Below, one piece after another: positions 1 through 6,420 of a stretch of 6,812 nt of DNA. The position numbers and the translations under genes were made by a program. The notes beneath the pieces were generated by a model, which did not search any database, had not been told where the DNA came from, and saw only the letters and a list, made by a program, of their open reading frames with translations. The stretch's first letter is position 1; each line of letters opens with the position of its first letter. This DNA is from Cellvibrionaceae bacterium (GTDB taxonomy: Bacteria; Pseudomonadota; Gammaproteobacteria; Pseudomonadales; Cellvibrionaceae). The DNA lies in NCBI GenBank assembly GCA_025800435.1, contig JAOXRV010000522.1, positions 1-6,812 of the forward strand. Direction: 5' to 3'.

Positions 1-1
1 G

Positions 2-577
2 GGCCGGATTAAGCGTTTAAGTGTAGCGGTGGTGCTAGACGATAAAGTAGTTGCCGGTGCCAACGGTGAAAGCCAGCGCCAGCCCTGGAGTCAGCAAGAG
101 CTGGATCGCATGAGCATTCTAGTCAGGGATGCGGTGGGCTATTCCGCCGCCCGGGGCGACAGTGTCAGTGTATTAAATTCACCGTTTGTAGTGAAAGACG
201 GTGTAATGCTGGAAGAGGCGCCGGTTTGGGAGCAGCCCTGGTTTGGCAATCTGACCAAGCAGGCCGTGGGTTTGATTATTATACTGATCTTAGTGTTGGG
301 CCTGTTGCGGCCACTGCTGAAAAACCTGGCCGAGTCTGGCCGCCTGCGCCGAGAGGCGGAAGAAGCCGCCGAACTGGCTGACCTGGCCGCAGTGGAGATG
401 GAAGGCTTCGACTCGCTATCTGAAGACGCCGTAACCCTAACCGGTGGCGAGACCCTACAGCTGCCCAGTCCAAATGAAAGTTACGAGGCCCAGCTCAATA
501 CTATTAAAGCCATGATTGCCGAAGACGCCGGCCGTGTGGCGCTGGTATTAAAAGCCTGGGTAACCGAAGAAGAATAA
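2..577 (+). CDS. fliF: Flagellar MS-ring protein FliF, C-terminal part (5' end outside window)
   Basis: FliF builds the MS ring in the cytoplasmic membrane, the base on which the rotor and export gate assemble. Only the last 191 residues are present; the frame is open to the left edge, so this is a partial gene, and the GTG at 29 is not its start. The visible opening (G-R-I-K-R-L-S-V-A-V-V-L-D-D) matches the conserved periplasmic segment of FliF. A second transmembrane helix lies at about nt 263-319 (AVGLIIILILVLGLLRPLL), followed by a charged cytoplasmic linker. The last 30 or so residues (YEAQLNTIKAMI...ALVLKAWVTEEE) are the family's FliG-binding tail, in which the hydrophobic 'VALVLKAW' core and acidic end are typical. 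The stop codon overlaps the ribosome binding site of fliG, consistent with one operon. Identification is very secure. Confidence 0.96.
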   Translation, partial: GRIKRLSVAVVLDDKVVAGANGESQRQPWSQQELDRMSILVRDAVGYSAARGDSVSVLNSPFVVKDGVMLEEAPVWEQPWFGNLTKQAVGLIIILILVLGLLRPLLKNLAESGRLRREAEEAAELADLAAVEMEGFDSLSEDAVTLTGGETLQLPSPNESYEAQLNTIKAMIAEDAGRVALVLKAWVTEEE

Positions 578-581
578 GGAG
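576..581 (+). promoter_or_regulatory. Ribosome binding site of fliG overlapping the fliF stop
   Basis: AAGGAG lies 6 nt before the fliG ATG and shares two bases with the TAA stop of fliF. Ribosomes ending fliF therefore finish on the fliG Shine-Dalgarno, which suggests coupled translation of the two directly interacting ring proteins (inference). Confidence 0.8.
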
Positions 582-587
582 CCGGCC

Positions 588-1628
588 ATGGCCGATGACA
601 ACACCGAAGACAGAGGCAAGGCCATTGCCGAGGCCGCTTCGCGCAGCTCCCTAGAGCAGGCCGCCATTATGCTGATGGCCCTGGGCGAGGCGGACGCCGC
701 CGAAATTTTAAAGCACCTGGGCCCCAAAGAGGTTCACCGGCTGGGCTCGGTCATGACCGATCTTGGCTATATCCACCAAAAAGAGGTGGAAGTGGTGATG
801 GGTAAATTTCTCGACGATGTCAAATCCTTGACTGGTCTTGGTGTTGGCTCGGACGATTATATTCGCAAGATGTTGGTGGCCGCCCTGGGTGAAGATAAGG
901 CCGGCAGTTTAATCGATCGTATTTTAATGGACGGCAATACCGCCGGTCTCGATACCCTGCGCTGGATGGAACCGCGCTCGATCGCCGATATTATTCGAGA
1001 CGAACACCCGCAGATTCAAGCCATTGTGGTGGCCTATTTAGATCCTGACCAGTCTGCCGAAGTGCTCAGCTTTATGCCCGAGAAAGTGCGCCTGGATATT
1101 ATGATGCGGGTCGCCTCACTGGATACGGTACAGCCCTCGGCCCTGCAAGAATTCAACGATATTCTGGAGAAGCAATTCTCCGGCAGCGCGACCTCCCAGG
1201 GCAAGGATATGGGTGGCTTAAAAGTGGCGGCCGAGATTATGAACAATATCGGTGGCGCCATCGAAACCGAACTGATGGAAGCCATCAAGGAAGTGGACGA
1301 GCAGATGTCGGTGCAGATCCAAGATCTTATGTTTATTTTCGACAACCTGGAGGAAGTGGACGATCGCGGTATTCAGGCCCTGCTGCGCGAAGTTTCCTCG
1401 GACATGTTGATCACTGCACTGAAAGGGGCCGATGTGGCGCTACAGGAAAAAATCTTCAAAAACATGTCCAAGCGCGCCGCCGAGCTATTGCGCGACGATC
1501 TGGAAGCCAAGGGCCCAGTGCGCTTGTCCGAGGTGGAAACCGCGCAGAAAGAAATTTTGGTTATCGCCCGTCGCATGGCCGATGCAGGCGAGATTGTACT
1601 CGGTGGCGGCGGCGAGCAGATGCTCTAA
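588..1628 (+). CDS. fliG: Flagellar motor switch protein FliG
   Basis: FliG forms the top of the cytoplasmic C-ring, binds the FliF tail through its N-terminal domain and converts stator action into torque through its C-terminal domain. The 346 residues are 15 longer than the enteric protein, the extra being mainly at the N-terminus. The N-terminal domain spans about 17-110, the middle domain carries the conserved EHPQ motif at 139-142 (FliM contact), and the C-terminal domain holds MFIF at 248-251. The torque helix region contains K279, R296, D303, D304 and R312, which align with the enteric functional residues K264, R281, D288, D289 and R297 at a constant offset of 15, so the stator interface is intact. 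The end, GEIVLGGGGEQML, is typical. The ATG start is supported by AAGGAG 6 nt upstream. It lies 10 nt after fliF and 27 nt before fliH. Confidence 0.98.
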   Translation: MADDNTEDRGKAIAEAASRSSLEQAAIMLMALGEADAAEILKHLGPKEVHRLGSVMTDLGYIHQKEVEVVMGKFLDDVKSLTGLGVGSDDYIRKMLVAALGEDKAGSLIDRILMDGNTAGLDTLRWMEPRSIADIIRDEHPQIQAIVVAYLDPDQSAEVLSFMPEKVRLDIMMRVASLDTVQPSALQEFNDILEKQFSGSATSQGKDMGGLKVAAEIMNNIGGAIETELMEAIKEVDEQMSVQIQDLMFIFDNLEEVDDRGIQALLREVSSDMLITALKGADVALQEKIFKNMSKRAAELLRDDLEAKGPVRLSEVETAQKEILVIARRMADAGEIVLGGGGEQML

Positions 1629-1655
1629 TATTGGGGGCAGCGTAAGGTATAAACT

Positions 1656-2519
1656 ATGAATCCCGGCGCCGATAATAAACCCGACCCAGGCCCTGTCGCC
1701 CAGCCAGAAAGCGGTGAAGTGCACAGCTGGGTGTTGCCCAGTTTTGATGCTGAGCAAGACCAAATTATTGCCACTGAAGAGAAGCGGCGACAAGACCAAG
1801 CCGCGGCCGAGTTGGGTGAGGACGAGCTGGTTGAAGAAACCGAGCAAACGGTCGAGCCCCTAACCGTACAACAGTTGGAAGAAATTCGCTTGCAGGCCCA
1901 TAAAGAGGGTTATCAGGCGGGTTACGATGAGGGCCATCACCAAGGCTTAAGCGCCGGTTTATCCGAGGGGCATGAGCAGGGAGAGCGCGAAGTGCGCCAG
2001 CGCCTGGAGCCCGAACTACAAGCCAATACCCAATTACTTGCCGACCTGGGCGCCCAGTTGGTACAGGTTTATGCAGAGCAACAGCAGCAACTGCAGCCCT
2101 TGGTGGAGCAAATGGTATTGGGCTTAGCACGACAATTTGTGGAGCGCGAAGTTAGCCAGGGCACAGAGTTTTTGCAGCAACTGATCAAACAGGGTATAGC
2201 CGCACTGCCCAGTAATGGTGAAGACATTACCATTGAGGTAAACCCCCAGCAGCGCCATGCCCTGGCGGCAGAATTATTTATTGACGAACTTAATTGGCAG
2301 TTACAGGAGAATCCAGAATTGGGCCTGTGGGACTGCCGCATAAGCACTCGGATCAGCCAGGTGCGCTTGGATTTTGAGCAGCGCTGGCAGACCTTGCTAC
2401 AGCAGTTTGAGCAGGGGCGCCTGCAGGCCCAGAACATGCCGGTCGATACGCCGACACCGGCTGAGGCCTTGCCCGGCGATACGCCCGACAACAGCGAAGC
2501 GGTGCCCCCGTGCAACTGA
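1656..2519 (+). CDS. fliH: Flagellar export ATPase regulator FliH
   Basis: FliH is the peripheral stator of the export ATPase: it dimerises, binds and restrains FliI, and tethers it to the C-ring and to FlhA. The 287 residues exceed the roughly 235 of enteric FliH. An N-terminal segment holds a Trp-containing motif (SWVLPSF, 24-30), probably the C-ring/FlhA contact. It is followed by an acidic stretch and a glycine repeat in which Gly falls at every fourth position from G85 to G109 (seven glycines), a FliH hallmark. Long Gln-rich coiled coil covers about 110-165, and the FliI-binding V/A-ATPase subunit-E-like domain runs from about 145 to 255. A Pro/Thr-rich tail (about 260-287) overlaps the start of fliI and is unlikely to be conserved. 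The start is the ATG at 1656, with AAGG about 8 nt upstream. Identification rests on the glycine repeat, the C-terminal domain and the position before fliI. Confidence 0.93.
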   Translation: MNPGADNKPDPGPVAQPESGEVHSWVLPSFDAEQDQIIATEEKRRQDQAAAELGEDELVEETEQTVEPLTVQQLEEIRLQAHKEGYQAGYDEGHHQGLSAGLSEGHEQGEREVRQRLEPELQANTQLLADLGAQLVQVYAEQQQQLQPLVEQMVLGLARQFVEREVSQGTEFLQQLIKQGIAALPSNGEDITIEVNPQQRHALAAELFIDELNWQLQENPELGLWDCRISTRISQVRLDFEQRWQTLLQQFEQGRLQAQNMPVDTPTPAEALPGDTPDNSEAVPPCN

Positions 2520-3874
2520 GCCAGCACAATTTATTAAATCGCTTGCGCCAGCGCGCAAACTTGGCCGCCCCGGGCGCGTTTCAGTACCAGTATTTGGCCG
2601 AGGGCCGACTAACCCGCCTAGTGGGTATGACCTTAGAGGCCGAGGGGCTGCAGGCCAGCCTTGGCCAAACCTGCCAAATAATTAATAAAAGCGGCCATAG
2701 CGTCGAGGCGGAAGTGGTGGGGTTTAACGGCAGTAAAGTTTACCTAATGCCCATCACCCACTTTAGCGGAGTGGAACCGGGCGCTCGGGTTAAGCCGCAA
2801 AATGAAAGCGCGGCCATCCCCATTGGCGAGCAATTACTGGGGCGGGTGCTCAACGGTATCGGCCAGCCCATTGACGGCCTTGGCCCGGTCAAAGCCAAAG
2901 ATTCTCTGCGCCTTATTCCCGAAATGATCAACCCGCTAGCGCGAGCGCCCATTGCAAACCCAATGGATGTGGGCATTCGCGCGATCAATGCTTTGTTGAC
3001 CGTCGGCCAGGGCCAGCGCCTGGGTCTGTTTGCGGGCAGCGGTGTGGGTAAGAGTGTGCTGCTGGGTATGATGACCCGCTTTACCAAGGCCGATATTGTG
3101 GTGGTGGGGCTGATCGGTGAGCGCGGCCGCGAAGTAAAAGAGTTTATCGACCACAGCCTTGGCGCCGAGGGTTTAGCCAGGGCGGTGGTGGTGGCCTCAC
3201 CGGCGGATGACGCCCCGCTAATGCGCTTGCGCGCTTCGGAGCTGTGCTGTCGAATCGCTGAATACTATCGAGACCAGGGCAAGAATGTGTTGCTGCTGAT
3301 GGATTCTCTGACCCGTTACGCCCAGGCCCAGCGCGAGGTATCGTTAGCCATTGGCGAGCCACCGGCGACCAAGGGTTACCCGCCCTCGGTATTTGCCAAG
3401 CTGCCCCAGCTGGTTGAGCGCGCCGGCAATGGGCCCGAGGGCAGTGGTTCGATTACCGCGTTTTATACGGTGTTGACCGAGGGCGATGATCTGCAAGACC
3501 CGGTAGCCGATTCGGCCCGGGCGATTTTGGATGGCCATATTGTATTGTCCCGGCGCCTGGCCGAAGAGGGGGTATACCCGGCCATTGATGTGGAAGCGTC
3601 AATTTCGCGGGCTATGCCCAATATCGTTGCGCCCGAGCAATTGCAGCAGATGCAGGCGTTTAAGCGTTTATTGGCGACCTACCAACAAAATAAAGATTTA
3701 ATCAGTATCGGTGCCTACCGCCAGGGCAGCAACCCAGAAGTGGATTTAGCAATTGAGCGTTTCCCCATGCTGCGCCAGTTTGTCTGCCAGGGCATGGCTG
3801 AGGCGATCGATTTCAGTACCGCACAATTGCACCTGGGGGCACTGCTACAGGGTAATAATGGAGCAGCCAGCTAG
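2510..3874 (+). CDS. fliI: Flagellum-specific export ATPase FliI
   Basis: FliI is the hexameric ATPase of the flagellar type III secretion apparatus, related to the F1 beta subunit; it works at the cytoplasmic face to feed export substrates to the gate. The 454 residues match the usual length. The Walker A motif GSGVGKS is at 176-182 (K181), the catalytic glutamate is E204 within GERGREV, Walker B LLLMD is at 261-265, and the arginine finger is R367 in SISRAMP. These correspond to K188, E211 and R374 of Salmonella FliI at a constant offset of 7. The N-terminal beta-barrel (about 25-95) and C-terminal helical domain (about 375-454) are complete. The start is a GTG at 2510, inside the last codons of fliH (10-nt overlap), with only a weak purine-rich stretch upstream, so initiation probably depends on translation of fliH. 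An in-frame TTG near 2543 is a less likely alternative. Confidence 0.98.
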   Translation: MQLSQHNLLNRLRQRANLAAPGAFQYQYLAEGRLTRLVGMTLEAEGLQASLGQTCQIINKSGHSVEAEVVGFNGSKVYLMPITHFSGVEPGARVKPQNESAAIPIGEQLLGRVLNGIGQPIDGLGPVKAKDSLRLIPEMINPLARAPIANPMDVGIRAINALLTVGQGQRLGLFAGSGVGKSVLLGMMTRFTKADIVVVGLIGERGREVKEFIDHSLGAEGLARAVVVASPADDAPLMRLRASELCCRIAEYYRDQGKNVLLLMDSLTRYAQAQREVSLAIGEPPATKGYPPSVFAKLPQLVERAGNGPEGSGSITAFYTVLTEGDDLQDPVADSARAILDGHIVLSRRLAEEGVYPAIDVEASISRAMPNIVAPEQLQQMQAFKRLLATYQQNKDLISIGAYRQGSNPEVDLAIERFPMLRQFVCQGMAEAIDFSTAQLHLGALLQGNNGAAS

Positions 3875-4317
3875 TGGCCGCGAAACGCGCTAAGCGCTTT
3901 GCAGTAGTGGTAGAGCTCAATCAGGCCGAACTTGATCAGATTGCCCAGCAGCTAGCCGAGCAAGAGCAGCGCCTATTGCAAGAGCGGGCCAAATATCAGC
4001 AGCTTGAAGATTATAAAAATGATTATTTTGCCAGTATCAATGCCGTCGCCAGTACCAATATTCAAGCCTTACAGCGCCAGCGCAGCTTTGTCGAGCGCAT
4101 GGATGTGGCCTGCCGCCAGCAGCAGGGTTTAATTGATGAGCTGCAAACCCAGCGCCAGTCCGTGGTAGAGCTGTGGCAGCAACAGCAACAAAAAGTTGAA
4201 AAACTGCAGGAGTTACTGCAGCAGTATCAACAGCAGGAACAGCGCGAGGCGGATATTGCCGAGCAAAAAATGATAGATGACCTCGTCACCCAGCGAAGAG
4301 GGAGTAATAGTCTTTAA
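3874..4317 (+). CDS. fliJ: Flagellar export chaperone/ATPase stalk protein FliJ
   Basis: FliJ is a small antiparallel coiled coil that sits in the pore of the FliI hexamer like the F1 gamma subunit, contacts FlhA and escorts chaperones. The 147 residues match the family length. The protein is almost wholly helical and strongly glutamine-rich (about 32 of 147 residues), with heptad-like spacing throughout. Family-typical landmarks are the YKNDYF segment near residue 50, the QRSFVERMDVAC segment near 70-80 and the QKMIDDLVTQRR end. The start is a GTG whose G is the last base of the fliI TAG stop (one-base overlap, TAGTG); GGAG about 10 nt upstream can serve as the binding site. Primary sequence is poorly conserved in this family, so position directly after fliI is part of the evidence. 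It is the last gene of the compact fliF-fliJ block. Confidence 0.93.
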   Translation: MAAKRAKRFAVVVELNQAELDQIAQQLAEQEQRLLQERAKYQQLEDYKNDYFASINAVASTNIQALQRQRSFVERMDVACRQQQGLIDELQTQRQSVVELWQQQQQKVEKLQELLQQYQQQEQREADIAEQKMIDDLVTQRRGSNSL

Positions 4318-4366
4318 GACTGGCCTAAACAATGATAGATGTTTGTTAGATTTCTGGTTAGCATAG

Positions 4367-4429
4367 CTAGGGCAGCTCAGAATAACTCGGTCCCGCTGAG
4401 CGCCATTGAGTTATTAAGAGCTGCCCTAG
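4367..4429. repeat. Long imperfect inverted repeat (22-bp arms, 19-nt loop) between fliJ and hpt
   Basis: The left arm 4367-4388 and right arm 4408-4429 are reverse complements at 20 of 22 positions: 12 outer bases match perfectly (CTAGGGCAGCTC / GAGCTGCCCTAG), then 2 mismatches, then 8 matching bases (AATAACTC / GAGTTATT). The loop is 4389-4407. The outermost four bases are CTAG on both sides; CTAG is its own reverse complement, so it could be read either as part of the stem or as a direct repeat flanking a 55-bp insert. No T-run follows on either strand, so it is not a standard intrinsic terminator. It could be a transcript-processing or stabilising hairpin at the end of the fliF-fliJ message, a REP/MITE-like palindromic insertion, or a protein binding site. 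The hairpin is seen directly; its role is unknown. Confidence 0.85.
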
Positions 4430-4439
4430 AAATTGCTTC

Positions 4440-4444
4440 AGGGA
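4440..4444 (+). promoter_or_regulatory. Ribosome binding site deciding the hpt start
   Basis: AGGGA lies 6 nt before the ATG at 4451 but only 3 nt before the adjacent ATG at 4448, which favours 4451. The upstream TTG at 4433 would put this site inside the gene. Confidence 0.55.
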
Positions 4445-4450
4445 ATAATG

Positions 4451-4789
4451 ATGAATGTTTCTCCTCTCAATCAAACCCTAATCGACGAGCTCAAGGCCCT
4501 GATGGGGGCTGATTTTAGCAGCTTGATCGAAACCTATATGCAAGACAGCCAGCAGCGCTTGGCGCAAATGGAAGTCGCACTGGCCCAAGGGGATATGGAG
4601 AGCCTGATCAGCAATGCCCACAGTTTAAAGGGCAGTAGTTCTAATTTAGGTGCCCGCCAAGTGGAACAGAGCTGTGCCACCCTGGTACACATGGGGCGTA
4701 CAGGCAATTATACCGGCCTTAGAAACTTATTCGATGAGCTACAACAACACTACGCCAGTGCCTGCCAATACTTCCGTACCATGCAATAG
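4451..4789 (+). CDS. Single-domain histidine phosphotransfer (Hpt) protein
   Basis: Hpt proteins carry a phosphoryl group on a histidine between a hybrid sensor kinase and a response-regulator receiver; this one is cytoplasmic, with no signal peptide or membrane segment. The 112 residues are essentially one four-helix Hpt bundle. The motif AHSLKGSSSNLGA begins at A56 and gives H57 as the phosphorylation site, with the conserved K60, G61, S62 and the LGA turn at 66-68. Following helices (about 70-83 and 89-111) are as expected. The start is chosen at the ATG 4451 from the AGGGA site; ATG 4448 is almost equivalent. The gene stands between fliJ and fliK with no kinase or receiver gene in the window. 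Hpt genes are known in this region of some pseudomonad flagellar clusters, sometimes beside a receiver-containing regulator, so a flagellar or motility-switch phosphorelay is a reasonable inference, but the partners cannot be read from this sequence. Confidence 0.93.
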   Translation: MNVSPLNQTLIDELKALMGADFSSLIETYMQDSQQRLAQMEVALAQGDMESLISNAHSLKGSSSNLGARQVEQSCATLVHMGRTGNYTGLRNLFDELQQHYASACQYFRTMQ

Positions 4790-4798
4790 CCGCCCGCC

Positions 4799-4815
4799 TT
4801 GGCACTGTCTTTGCA
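4799..4815 (+). promoter_or_regulatory. Sigma-54 (-24/-12) promoter for fliK
   Basis: TTGGCACTGTCTTTGCA matches the RpoN consensus YTGGCAC-N5-TTGCW. The invariant GG (4801-4802) and GC (4813-4814) are separated by exactly 10 nt. With GC at about -12, transcription would begin near 4826, giving a leader of about 78 nt before the fliK ATG. RpoN with an activator such as FleQ is the established control of many polar-flagellum operons; the activator itself is inferred. The -12 hexamer is echoed 11 nt downstream (CTTTGCT, 4821-4827), but that second copy lacks a properly spaced GG. Confidence 0.85.
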
Positions 4816-4860
4816 CTTGTCTTTGCTGTTAGTTATTACCACCGTGTATTTAACCGCCCT

Positions 4861-4878
4861 GCGGCAACTGCTTGCCGC
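4861..4878 (+). other. Perfect 7-bp hairpin in the fliK leader
   Basis: GCGGCAA (4861-4867) and TTGCCGC (4872-4878) form a perfect 7-bp stem with a CTGC tetraloop, about 35 nt after the predicted start of transcription and 6 nt before the fliK ribosome binding site AAAGGAG (4885-4891). No T-run follows, so it is not a terminator of hpt. It may shape or protect the leader or affect ribosome access; this is untested. Confidence 0.55.
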
Positions 4879-4903
4879 GTGAGCAAAGGAGCGAATCAGG
4901 CCT

Positions 4904-6310
4904 ATGGCATCGATACCCAGTGAACTGCTACTGCTACCGGCACGTGAGTCGGCCGTTAACGCCAAGCCAGCAAGACCATCCCTGCCAGCGGCAAGCTTTG
5001 GTGAACAGCTGCACCAGGCCAGCACTGGCGGTCGCCAGCCCGATGATCAAAGGCCCGCGCCAGAGCCGCGAAGGCACAAACAGGACAAGCCCGAAGCCAC
5101 ACAGCCAGTGGCGCGTGCTGAAAGGCCCTCGGCGTCGTCACCAAGCGCGCCTGTGGATGCGGCCAAAGCGCCACAGGACACAACCGCTGCCAACACAGCG
5201 GATGCCGCTAGCGTGCAGCCAATGGACGATGGCACTGGCGCCTTGGAGCAAGGCAGTGTGTTGAGTTTAAGCGCTGAGCTATTGCAACAAGACCACAGCG
5301 TCAGTGATCTGGGCCTGGGTGTAGACTCAGGGCCATTGACAGCGGAGTTGCTGCCAATAGCTGAATTGCCCCTTGAGGAGGGCGGCGAGCCAGTGGCGGG
5401 TGATGAGCTGCTGGCACAGATGCGTAATCAGGTGGGTGCAGACCTAGAGGCAGCCTTATTGCCCGAGGCCGCTCAGTTGCAGCTGGTCAGCGGCGATATT
5501 GCCAAGACACAGCAGGCCTTAGGCGCGGGTGTGGCCACAGCCGCTGTCGCCACGGTCGGCCAGCTCTTGCCGCAAAAGCAGAATCTGGATCAGGCGCAGT
5601 CCCTTGACTTAGCCGCCGAGTTGGACCTGGAGGCCGGCCTGGAAGGCGAGGCAGAGCCGGCGTTTGAGTTAAAAAGTTTAGGTTTGAATGCGACTAAGGC
5701 AGGCAGCACTGAAAGTACAGGCAATAAGCCCACCGCCGAGGCCCTATTGCAGAGTTTAAGCGCCATAAAAAGCAGCGGTGCAGAGCAGGGCTACCAGCAG
5801 GCCAGTGGCGCCCAATTGGTGTATAGCCAGGGCCAGCTTACCGGCTTGCAGCACAGTTTTACCCTGCAGCGCGATGGTGCCGTACAGGGTCAAAGCTTAA
5901 TGCAGAGCAATCTTAGCCAGGGCCAGTGGAGTGCCGAGGTGGCCGAGAAGGTGGCCTGGTTTTCTGCGCGTAATATCTCCACTGCCCAGATACGCCTAGA
6001 CCCGCCTGAGCTGGGCAGCCTACAGATAAAAATCCAGCTCAATCAAGAACAGGCCCAGGTCAGCTTTAGCAGTCCCCACGCCAGTGTGCGCGAGGCCCTC
6101 GACCAAACGTCGGTGCGCCTACGCGAGCTGTTCGAGCAACAGGGTTTAGACCTGCTAGACGTCAATGTCGGCAGCGAGCAGAGCGAGGGCTTTGAAGGCG
6201 AAGAGGGCGGTTCAATGTTTGCCGATGCCGATCAAGCCGAGGCCGAGGTAGAATCCCAGGCGCCCCAGCAGCCCTTGCGGGCCAAAGGTTTGGTCGATTC
6301 TTACGCTTAG
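4904..6310 (+). CDS. fliK: Flagellar hook-length control protein FliK
   Basis: FliK is exported through the growing hook, measures its length with its N-terminal part and, through its C-terminal domain, contacts FlhB to switch export from hook to filament substrates. The 468 residues fall in the normal range. The N-terminal two thirds (about 1-335) are low-complexity, rich in Ala, Gln, Glu, Ser, Leu and Pro, with no recognisable fold and poor expected conservation. The hook-length domain lies at about 340-425 and contains the family signature RLDPPELGSLQIKIQL from R364, followed by the SFSSPHASVREAL and VRLRELFEQQGL segments. An acidic tail (about 428-450) precedes a short basic end. The start is the ATG 4904; AAAGGAG lies 12 nt upstream, somewhat far. 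The gene has its own sigma-54 promoter, so its dose can be set apart from the fliF-fliJ block. Identification rests mainly on the C-terminal domain and position. Confidence 0.95.
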   Translation: MASIPSELLLLPARESAVNAKPARPSLPAASFGEQLHQASTGGRQPDDQRPAPEPRRHKQDKPEATQPVARAERPSASSPSAPVDAAKAPQDTTAANTADAASVQPMDDGTGALEQGSVLSLSAELLQQDHSVSDLGLGVDSGPLTAELLPIAELPLEEGGEPVAGDELLAQMRNQVGADLEAALLPEAAQLQLVSGDIAKTQQALGAGVATAAVATVGQLLPQKQNLDQAQSLDLAAELDLEAGLEGEAEPAFELKSLGLNATKAGSTESTGNKPTAEALLQSLSAIKSSGAEQGYQQASGAQLVYSQGQLTGLQHSFTLQRDGAVQGQSLMQSNLSQGQWSAEVAEKVAWFSARNISTAQIRLDPPELGSLQIKIQLNQEQAQVSFSSPHASVREALDQTSVRLRELFEQQGLDLLDVNVGSEQSEGFEGEEGGSMFADADQAEAEVESQAPQQPLRAKGLVDSYA

Positions 6311-6328
6311 CTATCGATCGCCCCCCTT

Positions 6329-6375
6329 ATGGGGCCCGGTTCAGGGCAATCCTAGCGGGCCCCGTTGTCAGTTTT
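6329..6375 (+). terminator. GC-rich hairpin after fliK, possible weak intrinsic terminator
   Basis: GGGGCCCG (6331-6338) and CGGGCCCC (6356-6363) pair perfectly, extendable by a U-G and an A-U pair to 6329/6365, around a 17-nt loop. The tail TTGTCAGTTTT is T-rich but interrupted, so termination may be partial. A run of six C at 6321-6326 could instead pair with the GGGG at 6331-6334 and compete with the main stem. Position 19 nt after the fliK stop and before an independent promoter supports a terminator; the large loop and broken T-run argue against a strong one. Confidence 0.45.
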
Positions 6376-6420
6376 GGCCATCTATCTATCCACACAAACC
6401 CTAAGCTCGCCAATCGACTA

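Noticed and set aside
2069..2527. Long antisense open frame opposite fliH, rich in Cys and Ser.
   Set aside because: Its composition is the complement of the Gln/Ala-rich fliH codons; it has no recognisable domain and overlaps a secure gene.
2734..2756. TAAAGTTT inside fliI, identical to a FliA (sigma-28) -35 box, followed by GCCCATCA.
   Set aside because: The -10-like element is only 7 nt away instead of about 11, has two mismatches, and no gene start lies nearby.
4433..4450. TTG start at 4433 for the hpt gene.
   Set aside because: It has no upstream binding site, abuts the inverted repeat, and would place the AGGGA site inside the coding region; ATG 4451 (or 4448) fits better.
4861..4878. 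The hairpin before fliK read as an intrinsic terminator of hpt.
   Set aside because: No T-run follows, and it lies downstream of the predicted fliK transcription start, so it would block fliK itself.
4787..4882. The hpt reading frame stays open for 30 codons after its TAG and encodes a hydrophobic, membrane-like stretch, with a possible TTG start at 4799.
   Set aside because: There is no ribosome binding site, the tract coincides with the sigma-54 promoter whose TTG-rich bases create the Leu codons, and a 30-codon open frame is common by chance.
4872..5264. Alternative + strand open frame across the 5' part of fliK, rich in Arg and Pro.
   Set aside because: It is a frame shadow of the low-complexity FliK N-terminus, with no ribosome binding site or known domain.
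6380..6390. Short ATCTATCTATC tandem repeat in the fliK-fliL spacer.
   Set aside because: Fewer than three units of a 4-bp repeat; too short to support a phase-variation claim.
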